Of a stretch of DNA of 64,000 bases, positions 1 to 10,062 are shown piece by piece (within the stretch, counting starts at the first letter, position 1; the number at the start of each line of letters is the position of its first letter). Location of the stretch: positions 2,604,001 to 2,668,000 of the forward strand of contig NZ_JAJDFX010000002.1 of NCBI RefSeq assembly GCF_024704385.1, written 5' to 3'. Source of the DNA: Cellulomonas sp. P24 (lineage in GTDB: Bacteria > Actinomycetota > Actinomycetes > Actinomycetales > Cellulomonadaceae). The notes below the pieces were generated by a model. That model did no database searches. It saw only the letters and a program-made list of their open reading frames with translations, and was not told the origin of the DNA. A program made the translations under genes and the position numbers.

Positions 1-1110
1 AAGGCCAACCCGAACGTCAAGATCACCATCCAGGCCATCCAGAACGAAGACCTCGACGGCAAGCTGCAGACCGCGATGAACTCCGGGTCTGCACCGGACA
101 TCTTCATGCAGCGCGGGGGCGGCAAGATGGCCGCCATGGTCGACGCCGGCCAGGTGATGGACATCACCAGCGCGATCTCCGACGCGACCAAGAAGGTCAT
201 CTCCGCCGGCTCGTTCAAGGCCGAGGAGCTCAACGGCAAGACCTACGCCATGCCCGTCGCCACGCTCCCGGGCGGCATCTTCTACAGCAAGGACCTCTTC
301 GCCCAGGCGGGGATCACCGAGCTCCCGAAGACGATCGACGAGCTCAACGCGGTTGTGGCCAAGCTCAAGGCAGCCGGCATCGACCCGATCGCCCTCGGCG
401 CGAAGGACGCCTGGCCCGCAGCGCACTGGTACTACTGGTTCGCTCTGCGCGAGTGCAGCCAGGAGGCGCTGAACACCGCGGCGAAGGACAAGACGTTCAC
501 CGACTCGTGCTGGCTGAAGGCCGGCCAGGACCTCAAGACGTTCGCCGCCACCGACCCGTTCAACAACGGCTTCCTCACCACGTCGGCGCAGCAGGGCGCC
601 GGTAGCTCCGCCGGTCTGGTCGCGAACCACAAGGCAGCCATGGAGCTCATGGGCGCCTGGGACCCGGGAGTCATCGGGTCCCTCACCCCCGACCAGAAGC
701 CGCTCCCTGACCTCGGGTGGTTCCCGTTCCCGACCGTCTCCGGCGGCCAGGGCAACGGCGCCGCGATCATGGGTGGCGTCGACGGCTACTCGTGCTCGGC
801 GAACGCCCCGAAGCCGGCCTGCACCGACTTCCTGAACTACATCGCCACGACTCCGGTCCAGGAGGCGTACTACAAGGCCTTCAACGCCCCGCCGGTGAAC
901 ACCGAGGCGCAGGCTGTCGTGACCGAGTCGTACCTCAAGGAGATCCTGGCCGCGTACAACGCTGCTCCGTACGTGTCGCAGTGGCTGGACACGCTCTACG
1001 GCCAGAACGTCGGCAACGCCCTCAACACCGGTGTGGTCGACATGCTCGCGGGCAAGGGTTCGCCTGAGGGCATCATCCAGGCGGCCAACGACGCCGCCAA
1101 GAAGGCATAG
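1..1110 (+). CDS. ABC transporter extracellular sugar-binding protein (5' truncated)
   Basis: The reading frame is open from the first base, so the signal peptide and N-terminus lie outside the window; 369 codons remain. The sequence has the features of family 1 solute-binding proteins (the MalE/BxlE type): an early SGSAPDIFMQ segment followed by an alternating alpha/beta lobe pattern and Trp-rich stretches such as WYYWF that usually form the sugar site. It should be a lipoprotein capturing oligosaccharides outside the membrane for the two permeases just downstream. The glycosidases that follow suggest xylo- or arabino-oligosaccharides as ligand; this is inferred from context, not from binding residues. 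No ATPase gene is present, so a shared MsiK-type ATPase is likely. Confidence 0.9.
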   Translation, partial: KANPNVKITIQAIQNEDLDGKLQTAMNSGSAPDIFMQRGGGKMAAMVDAGQVMDITSAISDATKKVISAGSFKAEELNGKTYAMPVATLPGGIFYSKDLFAQAGITELPKTIDELNAVVAKLKAAGIDPIALGAKDAWPAAHWYYWFALRECSQEALNTAAKDKTFTDSCWLKAGQDLKTFAATDPFNNGFLTTSAQQGAGSSAGLVANHKAAMELMGAWDPGVIGSLTPDQKPLPDLGWFPFPTVSGGQGNGAAIMGGVDGYSCSANAPKPACTDFLNYIATTPVQEAYYKAFNAPPVNTEAQAVVTESYLKEILAAYNAAPYVSQWLDTLYGQNVGNALNTGVVDMLAGKGSPEGIIQAANDAAKKA

Positions 1111-1170
1111 AGCGCGACGCACATGTCTGATTCCACTCGCGAGAGCTCATCACTGCCGGAGGGCTCGCCT

Positions 1171-2148
1171 GTGAATCTCATGGCGGACGGGGGCAGCACA
1201 GTCGCTGTGCTGCCCCCGTCCGGCGCCGGACGACGCCGACGGGGCATCGGCTGGCCGGCACGTCTTGAGATCGCGGCACTCACCGGCCCGGCCATCATCA
1301 TCTTCCTGACCTTCGTGATCTTCCCGGTCATCATGGCCGCGTACTACGGGTTCTTCAGCTGGAAGGGGTACGGCCGGCCGACCGACTTCATCGGCCTGCG
1401 GAACTACGTCGTCATCTTCCAGGACGGGCTGTTCATCGACGCCCTGAAGCACAACGCGGTGATCGTCGTCCTGTCCCTGGTCATGCAGGGACCGATCGCG
1501 ATCGGTCTCGCGCTCCTGCTGAACAAGAAGATGCGTGGGAAGTCCGTCATCCGCGTCCTGATCTTCGTCCCGTACGTGATCTCCGAGGTGATCGTCGGCA
1601 CCAGCTGGAGCCTCATGCTCCAGACCAGCGGCGCCGTGAACGACATGCTCAAGGCCATCGGGCTCGGCGGGTTCGCGCACGACTGGTTGTCGGACCCGAA
1701 GATCGCGATCTGGTCACTGATGGTGATCATCTCCTGGAAGTACATCGGGTTCGCGGTGCTCCTCTTCCTCGCCGGCCTCCAGGGCATCCCGATCGAGCTG
1801 CACGAGGCCGCCTCCATCGACGGGGCGTCGTACTGGCAGATCCAGCGTCGGATCACGCTGCCGCTGCTGGGGCCGACGGTCCGCATCTGGGCGTTCCTGT
1901 CGATCATCGGCTCGCTGCAGCTCTTCGACCTCGTCTACATCATCTGGGGCCAGTACATCGCGTCGACGGCAGGCACCTCGACGATGGCGACCTACATGGT
2001 CGGGAACGGCCGCAACTCGGGCAACTACGGCTATGGGAACGCCGTGGCCGTCGTGCTGTTCGTGATCTCGCTCGTCATCGCGCTCGTCTACCAGCGCTTC
2101 GTCCTGCGCCGCGACACCGAGGGCGCACTCACGGAGGGCAAGAAGTGA
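1171..2148 (+). CDS. Sugar ABC transporter permease, MalF/BxlF type
   Basis: Inner-membrane permease with about six transmembrane segments, the first at IIIFLTFVIFPVIMAAYYGF. The cytoplasmic ABC-docking EAA loop is visible as EAASIDGASYWQIQRR. I place the start at GTG 1171 (325 aa) because GGAGGG at 1158-1163 sits 7 nt upstream. An in-frame ATG at 1123 would add 16 residues but has no ribosome site. The coding sequence then runs into a strong hairpin (1184-1222). It lies 60 nt after the binding-protein gene and overlaps the next permease, so the three form one operon. ARRRR-type residues before the first helix fit a cytoplasmic N-terminus. Confidence 0.88.
   Translation: MNLMADGGSTVAVLPPSGAGRRRRGIGWPARLEIAALTGPAIIIFLTFVIFPVIMAAYYGFFSWKGYGRPTDFIGLRNYVVIFQDGLFIDALKHNAVIVVLSLVMQGPIAIGLALLLNKKMRGKSVIRVLIFVPYVISEVIVGTSWSLMLQTSGAVNDMLKAIGLGGFAHDWLSDPKIAIWSLMVIISWKYIGFAVLLFLAGLQGIPIELHEAASIDGASYWQIQRRITLPLLGPTVRIWAFLSIIGSLQLFDLVYIIWGQYIASTAGTSTMATYMVGNGRNSGNYGYGNAVAVVLFVISLVIALVYQRFVLRRDTEGALTEGKK
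1184..1222 (+). promoter_or_regulatory. 17-bp perfect hairpin at the start of the permease gene
   Basis: Arms 1184-1200 and 1206-1222 are perfectly complementary (CGGACGGGGGCAGCACA and its complement) around a GTCGC loop. The hairpin begins 13 nt after the preferred GTG start. In sugar ABC operons a stem after the binding-protein gene often protects the upstream mRNA or lowers permease expression; that role is inferred here. The arms are translated as ADGGSTVAVLPPS. Confidence 0.6.
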
Positions 2149-3026
2149 TGTCTGCTACCACGCTCGACACGTCGACCCAGGGGTCCCGCGTCCACAAGGA
2201 CCCGGAGAAGCGCGACTGGGGCAGCCCGACGATCTACTTCATCGCCCTGCTGCTCGTCGCCACGATGCTCGCGCCCGTCCTGTACATCATCCTCGGCGGG
2301 TTCCGGACGAACTCCCAGATCACGAACAACCCGGCGGGGTTCCCGGCACCGTGGGTGATCGGCAACTACCTCGACGTCCTGAAGGGTGGGATCTTCTGGC
2401 AGGAGGTGGTCAACTCCACGATCACCGCTGTCGCCACCACGATCGGGGTCGTGGTCCTCGGCCTCATGGCCAGCTACGTCCTCGCCCGCTACCGCTTCCG
2501 CGGGCGCGGTGCGATGTACACGCTGTTCGCCGCCGGCCTCATGTTCCCGATGACCGTCGCGATCACCCCGCTGTACCTCATGATCAAGAGCCTCGGCCTG
2601 ATCAACACGTTGCCGGGGCTCATCCTCCCGCAGATCGCGTTCGCCCTTCCGGTCACGATCATCATCCTCGTGCCGTTCCTGCGGGCGATCCCGGACGAGA
2701 TCGAGGAAGCCGCCGCGATCGACGGGTGCAGCCGCCTGGGGTTCTTCTTCCGCATGGTCGTCCCGTTGTCGATCCCTGGCGTCGTCACGGTAGGGATCCT
2801 CGCGTTCATCGGCAGCTGGAACAGCTACCTGCTCCCGTTGTTCGTCCTGAACAACGAGGCGAGCTACACCCTGCCGCTCGGCGTGCAGGCGTTCGCCTCG
2901 CAGTACTCGGTCGACACCGCCAAGGTCCTGGCGTTCACGTCGCTGTCGATGATCCCTGCACTGGTCTTCTTCAGCCTCTTCGAGCGCCGGATCGTCGGCG
3001 GCCTGACCGGAGCGGTCAAGGGCTGA
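2148..3026 (+). CDS. Sugar ABC transporter permease, MalG/BxlG type
   Basis: Second membrane subunit, 292 aa, about six transmembrane helices. The EAA docking motif reads EEAAAIDGCSRLGFFFRMV. ATG 2148 overlaps the stop of the previous permease (TGATG) and has GGAGGG at 2133-2138; a GTG at 2145 is the alternative start. It ends with the usual FFSLFERRIVGGLTGAVKG tail, where the last residues typically enter the ATPase cleft. It pairs with the upstream permease to form the channel of the importer. Confidence 0.9.
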   Translation: MSATTLDTSTQGSRVHKDPEKRDWGSPTIYFIALLLVATMLAPVLYIILGGFRTNSQITNNPAGFPAPWVIGNYLDVLKGGIFWQEVVNSTITAVATTIGVVVLGLMASYVLARYRFRGRGAMYTLFAAGLMFPMTVAITPLYLMIKSLGLINTLPGLILPQIAFALPVTIIILVPFLRAIPDEIEEAAAIDGCSRLGFFFRMVVPLSIPGVVTVGILAFIGSWNSYLLPLFVLNNEASYTLPLGVQAFASQYSVDTAKVLAFTSLSMIPALVFFSLFERRIVGGLTGAVKG

Positions 3027-3039
3027 GTGCCACACCGTG

Positions 3040-3072
3040 ACCGACGGTGCGCCTCACCGGCGCACCGTCGGT
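3040..3072 (+). terminator. Intercistronic hairpin between permease and GH3 gene
   Basis: Perfect 14-bp stem (3040-3053 with 3059-3072) and a 5-nt loop, 14 nt after the permease stop. There is no T-run, so it may be a partial terminator or an mRNA-stabilising stem rather than a full stop. It argues against a translation start for the next gene at 3037. Confidence 0.55.
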
Positions 3073-3144
3073 GGCGGGAGTGCGCTCCGCCTCCCGCAGC
3101 CCCACCACGTCATCCCAGCGTCACGTCCGAAGGAGACAGGTCTC

Positions 3145-5517
3145 GTGACCGTCGTTCCTGCAGTGCCCGAGGTGTCCGCGCGGGTGCATGCCCTGCATGC
3201 GCGCATGACGCTCGAGGAGAAGCTTGCCCAGCTCGTCGGCTTCTGGGTCGACCAGGGTGGTGAGGTCGTCGCTCCCATGCAGGGCGAGATGGCGTCGTCC
3301 GGCCGGCTCGACGAGGCCACCGCGCACGGGATCGGGCATCTCACCCGCGTGTACGGCACCCGGCCGGTCGACCCCGTCGAGCGCGCGGCGTGGCTGTGGC
3401 GCGAGCAGCGTCGCCTCGTCACCGAGACCCGCCTCGGCATCCCGGCCCTCGTGCACGAGGAGTGCCTGACCGGCCTCGCGGCCTGGAAGGCCGCCACGTA
3501 CCCGACCCCGCTGGCCTGGGGTGGCACCTTCGACCCCGACCTCGTGGCCGAGATGGGCGCGCTCATCGGCACCTCGATGCGCGAGCTCGGCATCCACCAG
3601 GGGCTGGCCCCGGTCCTCGACGTGATCCGCGACCCACGCTGGGGGAGGGTCGACGAGTGCATCGGCGAGGATCCGTACCTGGTCGGGACGGTCGGCACGG
3701 CCTACGTGCGAGGACTGCAGTCCGCCGGGGTGCACGCCACGCTCAAGCACTTCGTCGGGTACTCGGCCTCCCGTGCCGGGCGCAACCACGGCCCGGTCAG
3801 CGCCGGACCGCGCGAGCTCGCCGACGTGCTGCTGCCACCGTTCGAGATGGCGGTGTTGGACGGCGGGGCGCGCTCGGTCATGAACTCCTACGCGGAGGTC
3901 GACGGCGTCCCGATGGCATCGGACCCGACGTACCTCACCACGCTGCTGCGTGAGACGTGGGGCTTCGACGGCGTCGTCGTCGCCGACTACTTCTCGGTGG
4001 CGTTCCTGCACGTGATGCACGCCGTCGCGGCCGATCTCGGGGAGGCCGCCGCGCTCGCGCTGGCGGCCGGCATCGACGTCGAGCTGCCGACGGGCGACGC
4101 CTACCTGCAGCCGCTCGCCGAGCGGGTGCGGGCGGGACTCGTCGACGAGGCCCTCGTGGACCGTGCCGTGCTCCGCGCGCTCGCGCAGAAGGAGGAGCTC
4201 GGCCTGCTCGACGCGACGTTCGAGGACGAGCCGCCGACGGCGATCGACCTCGACTCACCGGAGCACCGCGACGTCGCGCGCCGGGTGGCCGAGGAGTCCG
4301 TGGTGCTGCTCACGAACGACGGCGTCCTGCCGCTCGGCGGCACGGACCGTCCGGCCCCGCGGCGGGTGGCCGTGCTCGGACCGAACGCCGCCCGCGCCGA
4401 GGCCCTGATGGGCTGCTACTCGTTCGTCAACCACGTGCTCGTGCACCACCCCGAGGTGCCGATGGGGTTCGCGATCCCGTCGGTGCTCGAGGGGCTCCGG
4501 GCGGAGCTCCCCGGCACCGAGGTGCGGTACGCCGAGGGCTGCTCCGTCGAGGGCGACGACACGTCCGGCTTCGCCGAGGCGATCGCGCTCGCGAGCGACG
4601 CGGACGTCGCGGTGGTCGTCGTGGGTGACCAGGCCGGACTGTTCGGCCGCGGGACCGTCGGAGAGGGGAACGACACCGAGACCCTCGACCTCCCCGGGGT
4701 GCAGCGTCAGCTCGTCGAGGCCGTGATCGCCACCGGGACGCCGGTCGTGATGGTCATGCTGACCGGGCGACCGTACGCGGTGGGGTGGGCGGTCGACGGG
4801 GCATCCGCGCCGTCGGCGGTGCTCCAGGCGTTCTTCCCCGGGGAAGAGGGCGGCACGGCGCTCGCCGGCATCCTGTCAGGGCGGGTCAACCCGTCCGGCC
4901 GGCTGCCGGTGACCCTGCCACGATCGGCCGGCGCCCAGCCGTACTCCTACCTGCACCCGATCCTCGGCGGCCCCTCGGAGGTCACCAGCACGGACAGCAC
5001 ACCGGTGCTGCCGTTCGGGCACGGGCTGTCCTACACCTCGTTCACGCGCACCGACGTGCTCGCGGACCACGAGGTCGCAGCGGGCGACACGTTCACGGTG
5101 CAGGTCCAGGTCCGCAACACCGGTGAGCGGGCCGGCGTCGACGTGGTCCAGCTGTACGCGCGCGACGTGAACGCGACCGTGACCCGCCCGGTCGCGCAGC
5201 TGCTCGGATACCGGCGGGTTGCGCTGGCAGTCGGGGAGTCGGCACTGGTCCGGTTCCGGGTGCCCACCACCCGGCTGGCGTTCTCCGACCGCACGATGGT
5301 GCGCATCGTCGAGCCCGGGGCGGTCGAGCTGTGGGTCGGCCCGTCGTGCGCGGAGAAGGAGACCACGACCGAGATCACGGTGACCGGTCCGGTGCACCGT
5401 GTGACGACCGCCGACCCGAGACTCGTCGTGAGCGAGGTCGTGCCGGCGACGGTCGAGGTCGCCGACGAGGTCGGGCTGGGCGTGCAGCGGCCGATCGAAG
5501 AGGCCCCGGTGTCCTGA
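3145..5517 (+). CDS. Glycoside hydrolase family 3 beta-glycosidase (likely beta-xylosidase)
   Basis: Cytoplasmic exo-glycosidase, 790 aa from GTG 3145, chosen for AAGGAG at 3130-3135. There is no signal peptide. It has the GH3 N-terminal barrel (about 20-300) with LKHFVGYS near residue 202 and the nucleophile region [11 protein letters not shown] with Asp near 280. The GH3 C-terminal sandwich domain (about 390-620) follows, then a fibronectin-III-like domain ending near 760. The VADYF form rather than SDW, plus the GH51 and GH39 partners, favours xyloside or arabinoside hydrolysis, as in the Streptomyces bxlEFG-bxlA arrangement. Activity on glucosides is possible; specificity cannot be read from sequence alone. 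Confidence 0.85.
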   Translation: MTVVPAVPEVSARVHALHARMTLEEKLAQLVGFWVDQGGEVVAPMQGEMASSGRLDEATAHGIGHLTRVYGTRPVDPVERAAWLWREQRRLVTETRLGIPALVHEECLTGLAAWKAATYPTPLAWGGTFDPDLVAEMGALIGTSMRELGIHQGLAPVLDVIRDPRWGRVDECIGEDPYLVGTVGTAYVRGLQSAGVHATLKHFVGYSASRAGRNHGPVSAGPRELADVLLPPFEMAVLDGGARSVMNSYAEVDGVPMASDPTYLTTLLRETWGFDGVVVADYFSVAFLHVMHAVAADLGEAAALALAAGIDVELPTGDAYLQPLAERVRAGLVDEALVDRAVLRALAQKEELGLLDATFEDEPPTAIDLDSPEHRDVARRVAEESVVLLTNDGVLPLGGTDRPAPRRVAVLGPNAARAEALMGCYSFVNHVLVHHPEVPMGFAIPSVLEGLRAELPGTEVRYAEGCSVEGDDTSGFAEAIALASDADVAVVVVGDQAGLFGRGTVGEGNDTETLDLPGVQRQLVEAVIATGTPVVMVMLTGRPYAVGWAVDGASAPSAVLQAFFPGEEGGTALAGILSGRVNPSGRLPVTLPRSAGAQPYSYLHPILGGPSEVTSTDSTPVLPFGHGLSYTSFTRTDVLADHEVAAGDTFTVQVQVRNTGERAGVDVVQLYARDVNATVTRPVAQLLGYRRVALAVGESALVRFRVPTTRLAFSDRTMVRIVEPGAVELWVGPSCAEKETTTEITVTGPVHRVTTADPRLVVSEVVPATVEVADEVGLGVQRPIEEAPVS

Positions 5518-5562
5518 CCGCACGCTGGCCACCCTGCACGCCGTCCATCCAGCGCCGTCCAC

Positions 5563-5593
5563 ACACCTGCGCAGTCGACACACCTGCGCAGTC
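5563..5593 (+). repeat. Two 14-bp direct repeats upstream of the GH51 gene
   Basis: ACACCTGCGCAGTC occurs at 5563-5576 and again at 5580-5593, 17 bp start to start, in the 104-bp gap before the arabinofuranosidase gene. It could be a regulator half-site pair or a chance duplication; no function is known. Confidence 0.4.
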
Positions 5594-5621
5594 CACACCC
5601 GCACCGAAAGGCCGACCCGCC

Positions 5622-7139
5622 GTGCCAGACGCCACTCGTGCCACCGTCATCGTCAACGTCGACATCCCCGGGCCGGTCATCAGCCGCCATCTCTACGGGC
5701 ACTTCGCGGAGCACCTCGGCCGGTGCATCTACGGCGGGTTCTGGGTGGGTGAGGACTCGCCGATCCCGAACGAGGGCGGCATCCGGCTGGACGTCGTCGA
5801 GGCGCTGCGCGAGCTGGAGATCCCGAACCTCCGGTGGCCCGGGGGCTGCTTCGCGGACGAGTACCACTGGCGCGACGGGATCGGCCCGCGCGAGGACCGC
5901 CCCCGCATGGTCAACACGCACTGGGGTGACGTCGAGGAGAACAACCACTTCGGCAGCCACGAGTTCATGGCGCTGTGCGAGCTGCTCGGCACGGCGCCGT
6001 ACGTCTCGGGGAACGTCGGCTCCGGGACCGTCCGGGAGATGAGCGAGTGGGTCGAGTACCTCACCAGGCCGGGGACCTCGCCGATGGCCGACCTGAGGCG
6101 TGCGAACGGTCGCGACGAGCCGTGGCGGGTGCCGTTCTGGGGGATCGGGAACGAGCCCTGGGGCTGTGGCGGGCGGATGCGTGCGGAGGCCTACGCCGAC
6201 CTCGCCCGGCAGTACGCGACGTTCTGCCGCAACCACGGGGACAACACGCTCACCCGCATCGCGGCGGGTGCCGCGGACGACGACTACGCCTGGACCGAAG
6301 CGCTCATGCGTGCGGTCGACGCCCCGGGACCGTCCAACGCCCTGCCCTTCGAGGCGATCTCGGTCCACTACTACACGTTCGGCGGCACCTGGGAGGCCAA
6401 GGGGAGCGCGACGCAGTTCGGCGACGACGAGTACTGGCGGACGGTCGTCGCCGCCCAGGCCATCGAGCCGATCCTGCGGCGGCACGTCGCGGTCATGGAC
6501 CGCTACGACCCGGAACGGAAGGTCGGGCTCGTCCTCGACGAGTGGGGAACCTGGTGGGACGTCGAGCCCGGCACCAACCCCGGGTTCCTGTACCAGCAGA
6601 ACACGATGCGGGACGCGATCGTCGCCTCGCTGCACTTCGACACGTTCCACCGGCTCGCCGACCGCCTCACGATGGCCAACATCGCCCAGACGGTCAACGT
6701 CCTGCAGGCCATGGTGCTCACCGACGAGGAGACCGGCGCCCTCGTCCGGACGCCGACCTTCCACGTGTTCGAGATGAACAAGGTCCACCACGACGCCACG
6801 TCCGTGCCGGTGCACGTCCGCGCACCGCAGGCGCAGCACGACGTGGCCGGGACGTCCGTCCCGACGCTCTCGGCCACGGCGAGCGTCACCGAGGGCCGGT
6901 GCCACGTGTCGTTGACGAACGCCGACCTCGAGCACCCCGTCGAGGTGGACCTCGACCTGCGGGGGGTCAGCCCGCAGGACGTGAGCGCCCGGGTGCTCGC
7001 GCCGTCGTCCGTCCGCTCGTTCAACAGTGCGGCGGACCCCGACCAGGTCAGCCCCCGGCCGCTCGAGGTGGTCGAGACGTCCACCGGGGTGCGCTTCACC
7101 CTCCCGGCGCACTCCTTCGCGGTCGTCGAGATCCGCTGA
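5622..7139 (+). CDS. Alpha-L-arabinofuranosidase, GH51
   Basis: Removes terminal alpha-L-arabinofuranosyl residues from arabinoxylan or arabinan oligosaccharides, intracellularly (no signal peptide). The 505-aa length matches the family. The acid/base Glu is in [11 protein letters not shown] (about residue 178) and the nucleophile Glu in LDEWGTWWD (about 307). GH51 hallmarks [13 protein letters not shown] and [15 protein letters not shown] are present near the N-terminus, and a beta-sandwich follows the barrel. GTG 5622 is chosen because family similarity begins at once (ATVIVNVD); its ribosome site (GAAAGG) is weak. It overlaps the next gene by one base. Confidence 0.93.
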   Translation: MPDATRATVIVNVDIPGPVISRHLYGHFAEHLGRCIYGGFWVGEDSPIPNEGGIRLDVVEALRELEIPNLRWPGGCFADEYHWRDGIGPREDRPRMVNTHWGDVEENNHFGSHEFMALCELLGTAPYVSGNVGSGTVREMSEWVEYLTRPGTSPMADLRRANGRDEPWRVPFWGIGNEPWGCGGRMRAEAYADLARQYATFCRNHGDNTLTRIAAGAADDDYAWTEALMRAVDAPGPSNALPFEAISVHYYTFGGTWEAKGSATQFGDDEYWRTVVAAQAIEPILRRHVAVMDRYDPERKVGLVLDEWGTWWDVEPGTNPGFLYQQNTMRDAIVASLHFDTFHRLADRLTMANIAQTVNVLQAMVLTDEETGALVRTPTFHVFEMNKVHHDATSVPVHVRAPQAQHDVAGTSVPTLSATASVTEGRCHVSLTNADLEHPVEVDLDLRGVSPQDVSARVLAPSSVRSFNSAADPDQVSPRPLEVVETSTGVRFTLPAHSFAVVEIR

Positions 7140-8704
7140 TGCCCGAGCCCGTGATCGTCCCCGGCGCGCCCGTCGGCCCGCTGTCCCCCGCCTGGCGCGC
7201 GTGCGTCGGGACGGGCCGGATCAACCTGGCGCTGCGTGCCGACCACCTCGAGTCCTTGGCCCGGGTGCAGCGCGAGATCGGGTTCTCGTACCTCCGGGGG
7301 CACGGGCTGCTGTCCGACGACATGGGCGTGCACCGCACCGCGGCGGTCGACGGCCGCACGCACACCCGGTACTCGTTCACGTACGTGGACCAGGTGCACG
7401 ACCGTCTGCTCGCGCTCGGCATCCGGCCGTTCCTCGAGCTGGGCTTCATGCCGTCCCTCCTCGCCTCCGGCCCGGAGACGGTGTTCTGGTGGAAGGGCAA
7501 CATCACCCCGCCTGCGGACCTGCAGGCGTGGGTCGACCTGGTCCAGGCGCTGCTGCGTCACCTGATCGACCGGTACGGCCTCGACGAGGTGCGGCGCTGG
7601 CCGATCGAGGTGTGGAACGAGCCCAACCTCGACATCTTCTGGAAGGACGCAGACCAGGAGGCCTACTTCCGGCTGTACGAGGCCACCGCGCGGGCCGTCA
7701 AGGAGGTCGACGCGTCGCTGCAGGTCGGCGGGCCGGCGATCTCCCCCGGGTCCGACGAGTGGTGGGCACCGTTCGCCGAGTTCGTGACCAGCCACGACGT
7801 CCCGATCGACTTCGTCAGTCGGCACGCGTACACGTCGCGACCGGAGCAGGCGATCCCGTTCGGCACGTACCAGGAGCTCATGCCGCCGCAGGACCTGCTC
7901 GACCAGTTCGGCGCGCCGCGGACCCACCTCGGGGGCACGCCGCTGGCCGGGCTGCCGGTGCACATCACCGAGTTCAACACCTCGTACCGGCCGGACAACC
8001 CGATCCACGACACCGCGTACAACGCCGCGTACCTCGCGCCCGTGCTCGCCGGCGGCGGCGACCTGGTCGACTCGTTCTCGTACTGGACGTTCTGCGACGT
8101 GTTCGAGGAGCTCGACGTCCCGACCTCGTTCTTCCACGGCGGGTTCGGGCTGCTCACGCACCGGCAGATCGCGAAGCCCACGTTCCACCTCTACGCCTTC
8201 ATGGCCCGGATGGGTGCACAGGTGCTCGCACGCGGCGACGACCACCTCGTCTGCCAGGACTCCTCCGGGCGGATCACCGTCCTGGCCTGGCAGCCCGTGG
8301 GCGGGACCGACGCCCCGCCCGCCCCGGACCGGCACGACGTCGTGCTGTCCGTGCCGGTGGTGGCCGGCGGGGACCCGGTCCCGGACGACACCGGGGTCTT
8401 CGTCCTGCGCGAGCGCGTCAACGAGGTCGACGGCAACGCGTTCACCGCATGGCGCGAGCTGGGGCGGCCGATGTCGCCCGACGCGCGCGAGCTCGAGATC
8501 CTGCGCCGGTGCGAGCGGCCGGCCGTCGAGCACCACCGGTTGACGACCGTCGACGGACGGGTCGAGCTGCGGCTCGCGCTCTCGCGCCACGAGGTGACGT
8601 TCGTCGAGCTCACCGCGGTCCACGACACGCACCACGAGGGGCTCGACGACCGCCGTCTGCTGGGGCTCGACGACGACCGGCTCGTCGCCGAGCACGAGCG
8701 GTAG
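7139..8704 (+). CDS. Beta-xylosidase, GH39
   Basis: Exo-acting beta-xylosidase of 521 aa with no signal peptide. The acid/base Glu lies in IEVWNEPNLDIFW (about residue 161) and the nucleophile Glu in VHITEFNTSY (about 276). The GH39 N-terminal motif IGFSYLRGHGLLSDD and the SYWTFCDVFEE segment are clear. ATG 7139 overlaps the GH51 stop (ATGA-type), implying translational coupling. With GH3 and GH51 this completes breakdown of imported arabinoxylo-oligosaccharides to pentoses. It is the last gene of the operon; the next gene is on the opposite strand. Confidence 0.92.
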   Translation: MPEPVIVPGAPVGPLSPAWRACVGTGRINLALRADHLESLARVQREIGFSYLRGHGLLSDDMGVHRTAAVDGRTHTRYSFTYVDQVHDRLLALGIRPFLELGFMPSLLASGPETVFWWKGNITPPADLQAWVDLVQALLRHLIDRYGLDEVRRWPIEVWNEPNLDIFWKDADQEAYFRLYEATARAVKEVDASLQVGGPAISPGSDEWWAPFAEFVTSHDVPIDFVSRHAYTSRPEQAIPFGTYQELMPPQDLLDQFGAPRTHLGGTPLAGLPVHITEFNTSYRPDNPIHDTAYNAAYLAPVLAGGGDLVDSFSYWTFCDVFEELDVPTSFFHGGFGLLTHRQIAKPTFHLYAFMARMGAQVLARGDDHLVCQDSSGRITVLAWQPVGGTDAPPAPDRHDVVLSVPVVAGGDPVPDDTGVFVLRERVNEVDGNAFTAWRELGRPMSPDARELEILRRCERPAVEHHRLTTVDGRVELRLALSRHEVTFVELTAVHDTHHEGLDDRRLLGLDDDRLVAEHER

Positions 8705-8865
8705 CGGGGGCCGAGAGCACGCGGATCGGGGCCGGTGGTGCGTCGGCCGGTGGTGCCTCAGGCCGCCAGCGGCGTCCGGCCGGTCGTGCGCGGTCAGCTT
8801 GTCGCACGCGTGCGGCCCGTCGCGGCCGCTGGTCACCTCACCTCACCTCACCGCACCGCGGCGCG

Positions 8866-9983
8866 TCACGTCACCGCGGCAGCGGCGAGCCTGCTGAGCT
8901 GCTCGACGAGCGCGATGCCGCTCTCCTCGGTGGCGCCGTGGCGGGTCAGGACGGCGATCAGGACGCGCTGGCTTCCGACGGTGACGATCCCGATCGAGTT
9001 CACCTCCCACGCGTAGCCGTCGCCGCTGTACGGGAGCCAGCCGTTCTTGACGGGCGCGTCGTCGTCACCGGCGGCGGTGACGCCCCAGTCCTGGTCGTCG
9101 CAGACCTCGGACATGAGCCCGAGCAGGTAGGCGCGGGACGACGCGGTCAGCGGGCTGTTGTCGCTGGTGAGGGCGGTCAGCAGGCGGACCTGGTCGGCCG
9201 CCGAGGTCGTCGTGAGACCCCAGGACGACCGGGGGGTGGTCTCGACGAGCCCCAGTCGGGCGTTCGCGCTCGCGAGGCCGCCTGCCCCGCCGATGGCCTG
9301 GAAGATGCTGGTCGCGGCGTCGTTGCTGCTGGCGGTGATCGCTGCCGTGGCGAGCGACCGTTCGGTCGCCGTCAGCTCGCGTGCGGCGTCCTGGGCCCGG
9401 AGCAGCAGGGCCGCGACGAGGTCCACCTTGACGATGCTGGCGGTGACGAAAGCGGTCGCCGGGTTGTACGAGGCCGCCAGACCGGTGTCGAGGTTGAGCG
9501 CGTACACGCTGGCCGTGCCGGTGGTCGCGGCGTCCAGCGCGGCGACCTGGGCCTGGAACCCGTCGAGCGCGGCCTCGGCGCGCCAACCCCCTCGGCCGAC
9601 CGCGGGGCCGTCGGACTCATCCCGACCGGGTCGCCGACGGCCGCAGCGCCGGTGGAGTCGGTGGGGTCGGTCGTCGACGCCGTCACGGCGTCATCTGCTG
9701 CGGCAGCGGTCGGCGTGGTCGGGCTCGCCGCATCGACGTCGCCCGCGTCCTCGGTGCCGACGGGGCCGTCGGTGACGGGGACCTCGGCGAGCACGGCCTC
9801 GACGGATGCGCGCGGTGTCGAGAGGGCGCGGGTGCCCGAGGTCGCGCCACCGACGACCCCGGCTGCCAGGAGGACGACGGCGATGCCGCGGACGTACCGC
9901 CGCCGACCGCGACGCGCGGGGTGGGTTCCGGAGGTGGCTTCAGCCGGCTCGTGCCACGGGTGGTCCGAGCTCGTCTCCGCCAT
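8866..9983 (-). pseudogene. Secreted serine hydrolase (class A beta-lactamase fold), frameshifted
   Basis: Two frames together encode one protein. From ATG 9983 come a basic tail, a transmembrane anchor (GIAVVLLAAGVVGGA) and an Ala/Thr-rich linker. The catalytic domain (8866 to about 9588) is one frame away. It has the nucleophile motif ASIVK (SxxK), a SSN motif and VKNG in place of KTG, as in class A beta-lactamase-like hydrolases. Adding one G to the G5 run (+ strand C5, 9587-9591) joins the frames into 372 aa. The defect could be a real mutation or a homopolymer sequencing error. If intact, it would be an extracytoplasmic anchored hydrolase. The true substrate is unknown. Confidence 0.7.
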
Positions 9984-10062
9984 GACTCTGGCGTAGTCGG
10001 CGGGTCTTTGACCTGGTCAGGAGCGTGCTGTGCTGGTGCTGTCAGGTGGGCGGGGCGATCGG

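Noticed and set aside
1123-1170. ATG 1123 as start of the first permease
   Set aside because: No ribosome site; GTG 1171 has GGAGGG at ideal spacing. It remains possible.
3037-3144. Upstream start for the GH3 gene at 3037
   Set aside because: The extension covers a perfect 14-bp intercistronic hairpin and the ribosome site AAGGAG that serves GTG 3145.
5031-7112. Long minus-strand open frame (693 codons) opposite GH3 and GH51
   Set aside because: It is a GC-bias shadow: Arg/Val/Asp-rich with no family motif, and the plus-strand frame encodes clear GH3/GH51 proteins.
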